Shown: one piece after another, positions 1 through 8,367 of the stretch | Position numbering within the stretch: position 1 is the stretch's first letter | Layout of the letters: every line of letters begins with the position of its first letter | Source: Bacteroidota bacterium | GTDB taxonomy: Bacteria > Bacteroidota > Rhodothermia > Balneolales > Balneolaceae | Length of the DNA: 22,336 nucleotides | Direction of reading: 5' to 3' | Assembly: GCA_024635465.1 (NCBI GenBank) | Contig: JAGXIS010000129.1 | Coordinates: 1-22,336, forward strand | Program-made: the position numbers and the translations under genes | Notes under the pieces: model-generated | What the model saw: only the letters and a program-made list of their open reading frames with translations | What the model was told of the DNA's origin: nothing | Database searches by the model: none

Positions 1-651
1 GCTTACCTCTGTGCGGCTTGCAATCTCATAAACTTCAGGATTAAATGGAATAAGAAAACCCATGATAACAGAGAGGATCATCCCAAGACTGAAACCGTAA
101 AATATAGACTTCATAGATCGTTTCAGAAGCTGAATATCACCCAGTGTTGTTGCGAGTGCAAGACCTACATTAGGTCCTAAAATGGGTGCAATAACCATTG
201 CCCCAATAACCATTGCCGGACTGTTGCGGATCAGTCCGTTTGCAGCAACTATACAAGATAGTGCTATCAGTACAAAATACACCCAGGAGAAATCCACGAT
301 TTCTTTAATATCTTCATACAGCTCTTCACGGGAAATCCTCCTAACCCTTCCATCGGTTTCATCTTTTTCACCGGATGTATTCTCATCTTTATCAGAATCC
401 TCAACCTCATGTTTCGGAATAGTAGCAGCTACAGGTAGTAGTATGATTCTAAAGTCAGCATTTTCACCGAACTTGTCTGCAATATCTTCCAGAATTTTCT
501 CTGTCAATTCCACATCAGCTAAAATCGAGATGCTGATATGATGCGATTCTGTTTTTTCAATCCAGTAATCAATAATATCATCCTCATCAACAATATCTTC
601 GATCCGATCAAATCCTTTCGGTGGTATTATTTTGATTAGTCGTAATGCCAA
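1..651 (-). CDS. DUF389 (TIGR00341-type) membrane protein, 3' end cut by window edge
   Basis: The reverse strand is open for 217 codons from base 651 to the window edge, so the C-terminus is missing. The start is a TTG at 651-649, directly preceded by an in-frame TAA at 657-655; an AGGAG lies 6 nt upstream (662-658), which supports the TTG. The N-terminal ~100 residues are soluble and acidic, with an ACT/ferredoxin-like alternation of strands and helices. Membrane segments then begin (FSWVYFVLIALSCIVAANG; AMVIGAMVIAPILGPNVGLA; FYGFSLGMILSVIMGFLIPF). The GAMVIAPILGP stretch is typical of the DUF389 family, whose members are multi-pass membrane proteins of unknown function. Family assignment is from recalled motifs; no function can be stated. 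Confidence 0.85.
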   Translation of the reverse strand, partial: MALRLIKIIPPKGFDRIEDIVDEDDIIDYWIEKTESHHISISILADVELTEKILEDIADKFGENADFRIILLPVAATIPKHEVEDSDKDENTSGEKDETDGRVRRISREELYEDIKEIVDFSWVYFVLIALSCIVAANGLIRNSPAMVIGAMVIAPILGPNVGLALATTLGDIQLLKRSMKSIFYGFSLGMILSVIMGFLIPFNPEVYEIASRTEVS

Positions 652-742
652 AGCTTACTCCTGTCTCTGGTTGATGATGGATAAATTGTATGAACTCATT
701 GAAAATAGTAAATCAATCATGAAAAGAGTCTCAAATCCAAGG

Positions 743-979
743 TTAATGGCAGTGTTGATGAATAGATGACCACTCAGTACCGGAAGGGCAATCCGGTCGG
801 TTGTCTCCACCGGTGAGCAGAAATCCCAATAACACTACTCCTATTGCCAATACGACAACCAATCCGACAATCCCAAGTTTTGAGGACAGACTACTTTTTT
901 CTTTACCTTGGCAACAGTTTTTATATTTTTTTCCACTTCCACAATGACACAGGTCATTTCTGTTGGGTTTATTTGCCAT
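743..979 (-). CDS. Small SEC-C zinc-motif protein with one membrane segment and a Cys/His tail
   Basis: 78 residues. The N-terminus carries the SEC-C zinc-binding signature (NDLCHCGSGKKYKNCC, about residues 9-24), like the C-terminus of SecA. Next comes a short basic/serine linker, one strongly hydrophobic helix (about residues 35-57, LGIVGLVVVLAIGVVLLGFLL), and a short tail rich in Cys and His that ends HQHCH. I chose the ATG at 979; a TTG at 985 is in frame but has no better ribosome-binding site. In SecA the motif binds zinc and contacts SecB or the ribosome; in small stand-alone proteins its role is not known. The expected topology (zinc motif inside, tail outside) is inferred from the positive linker. 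It stands alone between genes on the same strand. Confidence 0.8.
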   Translation of the reverse strand: MANKPNRNDLCHCGSGKKYKNCCQGKEKSSLSSKLGIVGLVVVLAIGVVLLGFLLTGGDNRPDCPSGTEWSSIHQHCH

Positions 980-1149
980 ATTCAAAACTGGTTACGTTCA
1001 TTTTACTTCTTATTGAAATCACAGTACCTGAAAACCAATATACTAATGGTATCATTTGAATGTTCATTTGATTTATAATCAAATATTTTACGCCTGTTTA
1101 TCTATTGGAAAATTTAGATACCCATAAATAATAGGCCTTTTATTTACTA

Positions 1150-1836
1150 TTAATCGAGTTCAAACTCAATATAAAACTGTATGACTTTAGTATAAAACTC
1201 CTTCCTAAACATCGGGTCTACAGATTCCATTTCATCTGTCTCGTTCATAGCCATTAATTCATTATTTCTGGATTCAAGAGTAGGTTCTACAGTATGTCTA
1301 ATATCTTCTTGCAGATTAAGAATCCTTCCTATACTTTCGTTTTGATTGGACAACAGTAGTTCAGCCCTTTCTCTTGCAGTATTGATTGCATTGCGATAAG
1401 CTTCATCATATATAGTATCCTCACCAGTATTTCCATAAGATGAAACCTGAAATGAAGTTCCTCCAACTCCAACGATTGCCCTTCTAAAGGAGTCAATTCT
1501 ATCAGTATCAGTGATATCAAATGTTACTTTTGAATTAAACTCATATGGGTCATCACGACGATAATAAACTGAGTTTAATTGTCCGGCATCAATCTCAATA
1601 TCATCTTCATTCAAACCGTTTTCAGTCAGTAAACCCACCACCCTTGCCAGGTTTTCGTAACCCATTAATTCTACATTAACCGGGTCTGAACCGTATTCTG
1701 TTATCATAACAGTTACGGTTACGAATTCAACCGGTATTTGAACCGTATGATTTACATTCAATTTTATAGATCGACCGTTCTCTGCCGAACAAGAAACCAT
1801 TACCAGTAAAAAAGTATACAAAATCAATTTTTTCAT
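1150..1836 (-). CDS. SIMPL-domain (DUF541) lipoprotein
   Basis: 228 residues. A short signal peptide ends in a lipobox (LLVMVSC, Cys at residue 16), so the protein should be lipid-anchored and exported. The body has the pattern of SIMPL/DUF541 proteins: an N-terminal strand-rich half (residues ~25-120, including a YYRRDDPYEF.. VTFDIT section), then the conserved helix DEAYRNAINTARERAELLL followed by an IGRILNLQED segment. Members of this family are periplasmic or outer-membrane proteins linked to stress resistance or to protein interactions, but their biochemical role is poorly defined. The gene is monocistronic as far as can be seen, with about 170 nt on its downstream side and 279 nt before the divergent plus-strand genes. 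Confidence 0.75.
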   Translation of the reverse strand: MKKLILYTFLLVMVSCSAENGRSIKLNVNHTVQIPVEFVTVTVMITEYGSDPVNVELMGYENLARVVGLLTENGLNEDDIEIDAGQLNSVYYRRDDPYEFNSKVTFDITDTDRIDSFRRAIVGVGGTSFQVSSYGNTGEDTIYDEAYRNAINTARERAELLLSNQNESIGRILNLQEDIRHTVEPTLESRNNELMAMNETDEMESVDPMFRKEFYTKVIQFYIEFELD

Positions 1837-1974
1837 AAGTAGAGATTGTAATTATGAGTGGAGTTGTCAGTTCCGTGGAATACGTACGTGTTTAACAATT
1901 AGTACAAATGTCTGTAATTAGAAGGAATTCACTACCAGTAAAACTAAATAATATGAGAATGATGATCTAATAGA

Positions 1975-2006
1975 TTGACTATCTTTGCACATTAGATTTA
2001 CCTTTG
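1975..2006 (+). promoter_or_regulatory. Candidate Bacteroidota-type promoter for the ATP-grasp/GCS2 pair
   Basis: TTG (1975-1977) is followed after 21 nt by TACCTTTG (1999-2006), matching the -33 TTG / -7 TAnnTTTG arrangement of Bacteroidota-type sigma factors. A second -7-like TATCTTTG lies at 1980-1987 but has no TTG at a suitable distance. The leader to the start at 2116 would be about 100 nt and is very AT-rich. The call rests on a short motif match only. Confidence 0.35.
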
Positions 2007-2115
2007 ATAATATATCTATAAGATTCTATCTATTCGGATTTTATATATAAAAATACATTATGAGAATAAATATTTAAATTATTGTTAAATATAAACATAC
2101 ATTCCAAATGACACA

Positions 2116-3585
2116 GTGCAAAAAATAATTATTCTTAACAAGAAAACAGATTGGCCTTTTCAAACACCGGATATAGAGATCGTTACAGCACTTGAATATC
2201 TGACGAATCCCACATGGACAAACACTCGTAACGTTCAAGCGTTTAACTTTTGCAAAAACATGGGTTATCAGTCAAATGGCTACTACGTATCCCTTCTGGC
2301 TGAAGCTCGCAATCACAGGGTGATCCCAAGTGTCACCACTATTCAGGATATAAAAACTAAATCGGTTGTAAAAGTCATGTCAACTGAGTTGACTGAATTG
2401 ATTCAAACATCACTTAAACGTATCAAATCGGATCAATTTATTCTCTCTGTCTATTTTGGCCGCAATCTGTCCAAACAGTATGATAAGTTGGCAAGAGAGC
2501 TTTATACACTATTCAAAACGCCGTTGTTGCAGGCTAAATTTAAGTATACCGATAAATGGTATTTGCAAAGTTTAAGTCAGCTTACTTTAAAAGATATCCC
2601 CCCGCAACATCACGCTTTTGTTCAGGACAATTCAGAAGCTTATTTCAGAAAAGAGCGTTATTACTACCAAAAAAAGGATAAATTGATTTTTGATTTGGCC
2701 ATTCTCCACAATCCACTGGAAAAATCACCTCCATCCAATGAAAAAGCACTTCAGAAGTTTGTATCCGTTGCTCAAGAGGAAGGTTTTTATACCGAAATGA
2801 TTACCAAAGACGACTATCATCGGCTGGCAGAATTTAATGCTCTTCTAATTCGAGAAACAACTGCGGTTAATCACCATACCTATCGTTTTGCAAGGCGAGC
2901 TACAGCTGATGGACTCGTAGTTATTGATGATCCCGTATCCATTCTGAGATGCGCAAATAAAGTTTATCTAGCAGAAATACTGAACAAAGCTAAAGTTTTA
3001 TCACCAAAAACATTGATTCTGCAACAGGCAAAAACGGATGATATCATTGCACAATTGGGTTTACCTGTAGTACTTAAACAGCCTGATTCTGCATTTTCAC
3101 TCGGAGTCAAGAAAGCAGAAACACGTGATGAATTGGAGCAGTTTGCCACTGCTATGCTAAAAGAGTCAGAATTGATCATAGCACAGGAATACATGCCCAC
3201 CGACTTCGACTGGAGGATTGGAGTTCTGAATGGGGAAGTACTCTATGCCTGCAAATATTTCATGGCTCTTGGTCATTGGCAAATTTATAACTGGGCAGGC
3301 AAGGAAGAAGATATTGAAGGCGAATTTGAGTCGGTACCGGTTCGACAGGTACCGGATAAAATCAAAGATGCAGCACTGAAAGTAACCAACTTAATAGGAA
3401 ACGGTCTTTATGGTGTTGATATCAAGGTAAGCGGTGGAAGAGCGTTTGTAATTGAAGTAAACGATAATCCAAATCTTGATGCCGGCGTTGAAGATCAAAT
3501 TTTAAATGATGAGCTCTATAGACGTATAATTCTGACCTTAAAGTCACGTGTAGAACAATCCATGAATATTCCGCATGAAACATAA
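2116..3585 (+). CDS. RimK-like ATP-grasp ligase with N-terminal RLAN-type domain
   Basis: 489 residues, about 200 longer than classical RimK. The first ~150 residues match what I recall of the RLAN domain that precedes some RimK-like enzymes. A linker then holds RETTAVNHHTYRFARRA (246-262). The ATP-grasp fold follows from ~280: NKVYLAEIL, the ATP-binding Lys in PVVLKQPDSAFSLG (K321), AQEYMPTDFDWRIGVL (E358, R367), and the metal site YGVDIKVS...VIEVNDNPNLDAGVED (D435, E447, N449/N451). ATP-grasp ligases activate a carboxylate as acyl-phosphate and join it to an amine. The start is GTG 2116, with no clear Shine-Dalgarno; an out-of-frame ATG at 2108 lies just upstream and an in-frame TAA is at 2092. 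The downstream GCS2 gene overlaps by 11 nt, so the two are probably translationally coupled. The substrate is unknown; ribosomal S6 modification is unlikely in this context. Confidence 0.9.
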   Translation: MQKIIILNKKTDWPFQTPDIEIVTALEYLTNPTWTNTRNVQAFNFCKNMGYQSNGYYVSLLAEARNHRVIPSVTTIQDIKTKSVVKVMSTELTELIQTSLKRIKSDQFILSVYFGRNLSKQYDKLARELYTLFKTPLLQAKFKYTDKWYLQSLSQLTLKDIPPQHHAFVQDNSEAYFRKERYYYQKKDKLIFDLAILHNPLEKSPPSNEKALQKFVSVAQEEGFYTEMITKDDYHRLAEFNALLIRETTAVNHHTYRFARRATADGLVVIDDPVSILRCANKVYLAEILNKAKVLSPKTLILQQAKTDDIIAQLGLPVVLKQPDSAFSLGVKKAETRDELEQFATAMLKESELIIAQEYMPTDFDWRIGVLNGEVLYACKYFMALGHWQIYNWAGKEEDIEGEFESVPVRQVPDKIKDAALKVTNLIGNGLYGVDIKVSGGRAFVIEVNDNPNLDAGVEDQILNDELYRRIILTLKSRVEQSMNIPHET

Positions 3586-4798
3586 ATTACATCTTTTTGA
3601 GGGATATGGAGTCGAATTGGAGTATATGATTGTGGATCGTGATACTCTGAATGTTCGACCGATCTGTGATTTACTGTTTTCTAAAATTGCCGGTGAAATT
3701 ACTTCAGATATCGAAAGAAAACCGATCAGCTGGTCAAATGAATTGGTGAATCATGTTGTAGAAATTAAATGTTATGAACCGGTTGATACATTGGTGGGTT
3801 TAAGTGAACATTTTCATACACAAATCCGTGACATCAATGCAGCCTTACTTTCTGAAAACGCCTGTCTAATGCCCACTGCGATGCATCCGTGGATGGATCC
3901 ACTCACTGAAACACAATTATGGCCGCACGAGTATCATGAAATTTATGAACTCTACAATCGGATCTTTGATTGCCGGGGTCACGGATGGTCTAATTTACAA
4001 AGCACGCATATTAATCTGCCTTTCCAGGGTGACGATGAGTTCGGTCGGTTGCACGCAGCCATTCGTCTTTTATTGCCTTTGATCCCCGCTTTAAGTGCAG
4101 CAAGTCCATATTATGATGGAAACCATCACGGTTTTAAAGACAGCAGACTCGAAGCCTACCGCCATAATCAACAATTCATTCCAAGTATTGCAGGTTCAAT
4201 TATTCCTGAAGATGTTTATACGAAGGCCGATTATCACACACGAATTTTCGATCCGATCATACGTGACATCCGTCCTTATGATACAGATGGCATATTAGAC
4301 AAACATTTTTTGAATTCACGGGGTGCAATTGCCCGTTTCGACCGTAATGCAATCGAAATCAGAATCATTGACATTCAAGAGTCGCCGGTAATGGATATCG
4401 CAATTCTGGAAATTATTTCAGAGGTTTTAAAGCAATTTGTAAACGAAAGTCAAAGTCTGTTTGACCAACAATCATCCATCAATACCGGTTATTTAGCCGA
4501 TTTGTGGAAGAGTGTAATTAAAGAAGGTGGTGATGTGATCGTTACAGATAGAGAATACCTGCAAGCACTTGGATTAAAAGATCCTCTAAAGGTCATGCAT
4601 ATCTGGTCTGACTTTCTTCAAAACTATGGAGAGAGTTTGAGCCCTGAATCTACAAAACAGCTGAAGTTGATCCTTCAACGTGGATCACTTGCAGAAAGAA
4701 TGCTAAATTCTGCCGGTGACAAACCGTCTTTTGAGGATATTCGGGAATTGTATCATAGACTTTGTAACTGCCTTGAAGAGAATACACCTTTTCAATGA
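3575..4798 (+). CDS. GCS2-family carboxylate-amine ligase (glutamate-cysteine ligase-like)
   Basis: 407 residues. The N-terminal FEGYGVELEYMIVD (metal/substrate glutamates E14 and E16) is the hallmark first strand of the GCS2 (YbdK-like) group of glutamine-synthetase-fold ligases. Further family-like blocks are NELVNHVVEIKCYEP (~55-70), STHINLPF (~143-151), LSAASPYYDG (~173-182) and the Arg-rich strand AIARFDRNAIEIRIIDIQE (~250-268). The family makes gamma-glutamylcysteine-like bonds from Glu and an amine with ATP. The ATG at 3575 lies inside the end of the upstream ATP-grasp gene. Pairing with a RimK-type ligase suggests successive amide-bond formation on one small molecule; that pathway is an inference. 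The short gap of 107 nt to the convergent gene shows no convincing terminator. Confidence 0.88.
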   Translation: MKHKLHLFEGYGVELEYMIVDRDTLNVRPICDLLFSKIAGEITSDIERKPISWSNELVNHVVEIKCYEPVDTLVGLSEHFHTQIRDINAALLSENACLMPTAMHPWMDPLTETQLWPHEYHEIYELYNRIFDCRGHGWSNLQSTHINLPFQGDDEFGRLHAAIRLLLPLIPALSAASPYYDGNHHGFKDSRLEAYRHNQQFIPSIAGSIIPEDVYTKADYHTRIFDPIIRDIRPYDTDGILDKHFLNSRGAIARFDRNAIEIRIIDIQESPVMDIAILEIISEVLKQFVNESQSLFDQQSSINTGYLADLWKSVIKEGGDVIVTDREYLQALGLKDPLKVMHIWSDFLQNYGESLSPESTKQLKLILQRGSLAERMLNSAGDKPSFEDIRELYHRLCNCLEENTPFQ

Positions 4799-4905
4799 TA
4801 TTATAGTCAGATTTCTCTTCAACACATTTGCAAAGTCAGAGTAAAGAGATTGATTCAGAGTAGAATCGATTTAATCTAACCGATGTAAATACTACCGCAA
4901 AATTG

Positions 4906-5997
4906 TTAAAAAGTCCGGCTCACCATTTCAAGGTTATCTGTAGTCTCACCCATTACTACATCAAACCGAACGATGCCGATAACATGCCCTTCTTCGGTAA
5001 TCACATCAACCTTCCACTGCCCTGCCTGAATATTACTTTTAAACGTAAAACCTCGATAGCCATTATCTCTTCCACCGGTAATTTGATATTCAATACGATC
5101 AGCTGTATCCCAACTACCGGTTTCAGGATTCTTCCATTGCCAATGGTGGGCCACTGATATTTCAAGTTCTGTGGGTGCAAATATTGAGGTAAATACGTAT
5201 ACATTAGAATCAGGAATCTGTATATAGGTCAAATTGTTGCCGCGCCAAAATTTATACCAAACCTCACGTTGATAAGTAATTTCATAATCACCATTTACTC
5301 TTTCGACATGGTGGGCAGCAATACCTGTATCTAACGCCAATGGAACAGGCGGTATCAGGTTAAAGTAGTAAAATGAATTGATCATTAAATAAATGCCCAC
5401 AATCATACCTATTGTTTTACGCTTACTAATCTCTTCTCGTGTGGATGGGCTAACACTGTAAATAAAAGCGATTAAAAGAACGGTTGTTGTGAGGCTGATG
5501 ATACCGGAAATAATAAAAATGTTAGTGTTCATCTGTTTAACAAGAACGGGGATGAAGAAAGTAAAAAAAGTGAAATTCATGAAAAAATAGGCACTAAACT
5601 GAAGATACTTATTGGATATTCTCTGCTTTAGAAGTTCATTTGCAAAAAGCAGAACTACCAGAATAATAAAAAAGAAGAGCGTTTTAGTCATGGATACACT
5701 CCTTGAAAAATAAATGACATAAGCGCTACACAGTCCTCCAAGAAAAAACTGTATGGCAAGGGGAAGGTATTTCTCATATTTCTCAAAAAAAGTCTCTTTC
5801 CATTTTCCATCATCCGCCACATTGTAGAGATAGAGGCATGCACTCAAAGAAATCATGTAGGTACTTAGAATTACCCTGTCATACAACCTATCGATTCTTC
5901 CTAAAGTGAGTGTGTCCCAGATAAAACCGGTCATGAAGAAAATAACAGGCAGATATTTCTGGTTGATTCGAAAATAGGCCTTAATGCGATTGAGCAT
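4906..5997 (-). CDS. Multi-pass membrane protein with C-terminal DUF2914 domain
   Basis: 363 residues. The first ~215 contain about seven hydrophobic segments (for example VIFFMTGFIWDTLTLG, YLPLAIQFFLGGLCSAYVIYF, LFFFIILVVLLFANEL, IISGIISLTTTVLLIAFIY, MIVGIYLMINSFYYFNL). The C-terminal ~130 residues form the DUF2914 pattern: VAHHWQWKNPETGSW, TGGRDNGYRGFTFKSNIQAGQWKVDV and GHVIGIVRFDVV. The soluble domain should face the periplasm and resembles a small beta-sandwich. Function is unknown. It is convergent with the GCS2 gene and separated by 209 nt from the OmpA-like gene upstream, so it is probably transcribed alone. Confidence 0.85.
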   Translation of the reverse strand: MLNRIKAYFRINQKYLPVIFFMTGFIWDTLTLGRIDRLYDRVILSTYMISLSACLYLYNVADDGKWKETFFEKYEKYLPLAIQFFLGGLCSAYVIYFSRSVSMTKTLFFFIILVVLLFANELLKQRISNKYLQFSAYFFMNFTFFTFFIPVLVKQMNTNIFIISGIISLTTTVLLIAFIYSVSPSTREEISKRKTIGMIVGIYLMINSFYYFNLIPPVPLALDTGIAAHHVERVNGDYEITYQREVWYKFWRGNNLTYIQIPDSNVYVFTSIFAPTELEISVAHHWQWKNPETGSWDTADRIEYQITGGRDNGYRGFTFKSNIQAGQWKVDVITEEGHVIGIVRFDVVMGETTDNLEMVSRTF

Positions 5998-6158
5998 TTT
6001 TTACTTATGGTTAGAAAATGAGGAAGTTTCCACGTGAGGAATGATTTTTATTAATAAGAAGAATTGTCACCAATTCAATAATGAGAATGAAAAATCAACT
6101 TCGAGGTATCATCGATTTGTTGAAGTATTGAAATGTATTTAACACAAAAAAATGCTAT

Positions 6159-6194
6159 AAAAAAAGCCGGGGGATTTAGAAATCATCCCGGCTT
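6159..6194 (-). terminator. Rho-independent terminator of the OmpA-like gene
   Basis: The arms AAGCCGGGG (6164-6172) and TCCCGGCTT (6186-6194) pair, and the stem continues through a one-base bulge to a short loop at 6177-6180. On the minus strand the stem is followed by seven T (complement of 6159-6165). It lies 12 nt past the stop of the OmpA-like gene, so it is its natural terminator. Confidence 0.85.
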
Positions 6195-6206
6195 GGAATA
6201 AGTTGT

Positions 6207-6881
6207 TTAATTATTGGCTTCTTGCAGGCTTTCTACATACTCGGGACTTGCATATATGGCGACCTCAATTCGTCGGTTCTCCTGTCTGCCTTCATCCGAA
6301 TCATTTTCGGCGATAGGCTCATTTTCACCTCTTCCTACGATCTGAATCCTTGAAGATGATAATCCTTGAGAAATCATATACCTGCTGGCAGATTGTGCAC
6401 GACGTTCACTCAATCGTAAATTATAATCCTCATCACCTCTTGAATCAGTATGTCCTACAATCATTAGAATTGTGTCATCATCTTCATTAATGATTTGAGT
6501 TAATTTTCTCAGATTTTCATAACCATCAGGTCTCAGGCTTGATGAATCAAAATCGAATAGAATACCACTATCAAAACTGACAGCAATTCCCTCTTCAACA
6601 CGCTGAACGGTTACACCGTCCATCTCTTCTTCCAATTCCCGTGCTTTTTCGTCCATATTTTGCCCAATAATGGCTCCAACCGTTCCGCCAACTACAGCTC
6701 CACCTATAGCGCCGGCAGCCGTATTGCCCAATGTTTTACCGATAACAGCGCCAACAGCCGCTCCACCACCGGTTCCAATTACTGCTCCTTTTGTCGCGTT
6801 GTTCCAGGTCTTACATCCGGAGAATAAAAGGGTAAAAGCTAATAACATTGATAGGATCAATGACGATTTTATGATATTCAT
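6207..6881 (-). CDS. OmpA-family lipoprotein with glycine-zipper segment
   Basis: 224 residues. The signal peptide ends in lipobox LLFSGC (Cys 23). Residues ~33-75 are a glycine zipper (GAVIGTGGGAAVGAVIGKTLG..AAGAIGGAVVGGTVGAIIGQ), which may pack in the outer membrane. A short coiled acidic stretch (~77-90) follows, then an OmpA C-like peptidoglycan-binding domain (~100-213) with FDFDSSSLRPDG, VGHTDSRGDEDYNLRLSERRA, GRGENEPIAEN and GRQENRRIEVAI. The architecture matches YiaD-type lipoproteins that tether the outer membrane to peptidoglycan through the Asp/Arg pair. It is monocistronic, with a strong terminator just downstream and a long intergenic region upstream that holds a 25-nt palindrome. 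Confidence 0.92.
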   Translation of the reverse strand: MNIIKSSLILSMLLAFTLLFSGCKTWNNATKGAVIGTGGGAAVGAVIGKTLGNTAAGAIGGAVVGGTVGAIIGQNMDEKARELEEEMDGVTVQRVEEGIAVSFDSGILFDFDSSSLRPDGYENLRKLTQIINEDDDTILMIVGHTDSRGDEDYNLRLSERRAQSASRYMISQGLSSSRIQIVGRGENEPIAENDSDEGRQENRRIEVAIYASPEYVESLQEANN

Positions 6882-7211
6882 ATTTATATTTTTCTTTGAG
6901 TTTCGGTTTCAAGATTTGAACTTAGATAGTGGTCTTGCGACACCGAGTGATTTTGGATAGAACTACTAATTATTAGTAGTTCTTATAAACTGTTACTCAA
7001 ATACCGGTGAATAGTTTCCTTTGATTTATATGAAATCAAAACCTAATTCATGCAGGTCGCAGCAATGAAGTAGGTGAAGAGTAGTGTGGTTTCCCCTTCT
7101 AATCCGGATCGTGTTCCAAAAAGTAACTAAACATACCCTGTATCATTGGTAGTTACCGTGGTGTAAACCGGTCCGGCAATTAATTCTTTGATCCTATATC
7201 GATATTTGGTT
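6882..7211. other. 330-nt intergenic region with two palindromes, no gene seen
   Basis: No convincing coding sequence is seen on either strand. The region contains the long palindrome at 6959-6983 and an inverted repeat TTTGATTT/AAATCAAA with a 5-nt spacer at 7020-7040. The rest, up to the stop codon of the flavoprotein at 7212, shows no clear terminator or RNA gene. Confidence 0.5.
6959..6983. promoter_or_regulatory. Near-perfect 25-nt palindrome upstream of the OmpA-like gene
   Basis: AGAACTACTAAT (6959-6970) and ATTAGTAGTTCT (6972-6983) are exact reverse complements around a single T at 6971. It sits 78 nt upstream of the OmpA-like start. Neither strand has a T-run after it, which argues against a terminator and favours an operator for a dimeric regulator. 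The regulator is unknown. Confidence 0.4.
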
Positions 7212-8366
7212 TTAAAAATTGCTTAGAAACCATGTTTTCTCACTTAATGCTTTTTCCCAGTGTCGAAGTGCTCCATCTTTAGTGGTTTGTTTACCGCCCG
7301 ACTCAAAATTTCCACTTATTTTATCAGCTTTATCACCATAATCAAGAATATAGGATCCTTCATACTTGAATATTCTATTTGCAGGTTTATTGGAGATTTT
7401 TCGTGCAATATTATGAGCGACTACTTCTGCCTGATGCTGTGCAAAAATTCCGGCTTTTGGCATTGGTTGATTCTTATCAGTGGAAAGTTCAATCGCATCT
7501 CCTATGACATAAACATTCTCAAATTCGGTTTCCAATGTATCTGAATCTGGTTCCACCCAGCCGGATTTACCAACCAATCCGGCATCCTTCAATATATCTG
7601 GAACTGTTTGTTTTGGAGTATAGGCAAGTAGGCCCGGTTCAACAGTTACTCTTTCATCACTTCCTGTTTTTAAAACCATTTTTTCCTGTTTCCCTTCAAT
7701 GAAATGATGGTTCGGTTGAAAATGAATATCCTTGTTTCTTAATAACTCCATTACTCTGAATGAAATCTCCGGGATTGCAAACGGCATGGGTTTGTCTTCG
7801 GGGGTATAGAGATGAATTTCAACTTTATTCCGAATGCCTTTTTCTCTTAAATAGTTATCAATTAGCATAGTTGCCTCATAGGGTGCTACCGGGGACTTAT
7901 AGGGCAGGGAGGAGACCAGGACTGAAATATCCTTCCCATCGAATGTTTCTAGATCCTTATGAAAAGAATGGGCTCCTTCAGCTGTATAGAAATTGTGTGC
8001 TAATGGCATAAGATTTACAGAATTAGTCTGATCCACACCAAGAGAGATTATAATGTAGTCGCCCTGATAAGTCTTTCCGTTTGAAGTAACTGTTTTAGCC
8101 TGGGGATCAACATGTTCAATCTCTCCTTCAATCACTTCAATACCATTGATTTCGATTTGACTTAATTTCCTATAGATATCTTCCGGTTGACGTTTTCCCA
8201 CCATCAGCCATGTGAGGGAGGGTGCGTATAAGCTCTTTTTATTTCGTTCAAAGACCAAAATATTTGCCAGATTAATTCCATCTTCATTTCCTATTTTGCG
8301 GCTCAGTTCCCTTGCTACATTAACGCCGCCTATTCCACCACCTAAAACTAATAATGTTGGTTTCAT
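7212..8366 (-). CDS. SQR-like FAD/NAD(P)-binding oxidoreductase lacking all cysteines
   Basis: 384 residues, the usual length of sulfide:quinone oxidoreductase (SQR) and type II NADH dehydrogenase relatives. It has the N-terminal FAD dinucleotide motif VLGGGIGG (residues 7-14), the strand end IIISLGVD (~105-112), the SQR-like block PYKSPVAPYEATMLIDNYL (155-173), the second FAD-contact motif FENVYVIGDA (282-291) and the quinone-side segment PKAGIFAQHQAEVVAHNI. In SQR the K-C-P..APYE position holds a redox-active Cys; here it is Ser158 (codon TCC), and there is no Cys anywhere in the protein, so the usual Cys persulfide chemistry is impossible. It starts 1 nt after the ArsR-rhodanese stop, so it is surely co-transcribed with that regulator. 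It may oxidise another substrate or use NAD(P)H; that is unknown. Confidence 0.85.
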   Translation of the reverse strand: MKPTLLVLGGGIGGVNVARELSRKIGNEDGINLANILVFERNKKSLYAPSLTWLMVGKRQPEDIYRKLSQIEINGIEVIEGEIEHVDPQAKTVTSNGKTYQGDYIIISLGVDQTNSVNLMPLAHNFYTAEGAHSFHKDLETFDGKDISVLVSSLPYKSPVAPYEATMLIDNYLREKGIRNKVEIHLYTPEDKPMPFAIPEISFRVMELLRNKDIHFQPNHHFIEGKQEKMVLKTGSDERVTVEPGLLAYTPKQTVPDILKDAGLVGKSGWVEPDSDTLETEFENVYVIGDAIELSTDKNQPMPKAGIFAQHQAEVVAHNIARKISNKPANRIFKYEGSYILDYGDKADKISGNFESGGKQTTKDGALRHWEKALSEKTWFLSNF

Positions 8367-8367
8367 A

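Noticed and set aside
182..541. Plus-strand 119-aa open frame
   Set aside because: It lies opposite the DUF389 frame, which has clear membrane segments and a Shine-Dalgarno; the plus-strand product is a Ser/Ile-rich shadow.
6670..6960. Plus-strand 96-aa open frame rich in Ala/Pro/Thr
   Set aside because: It is the antisense shadow of the glycine zipper of the OmpA-like gene, and its composition is explained by that.
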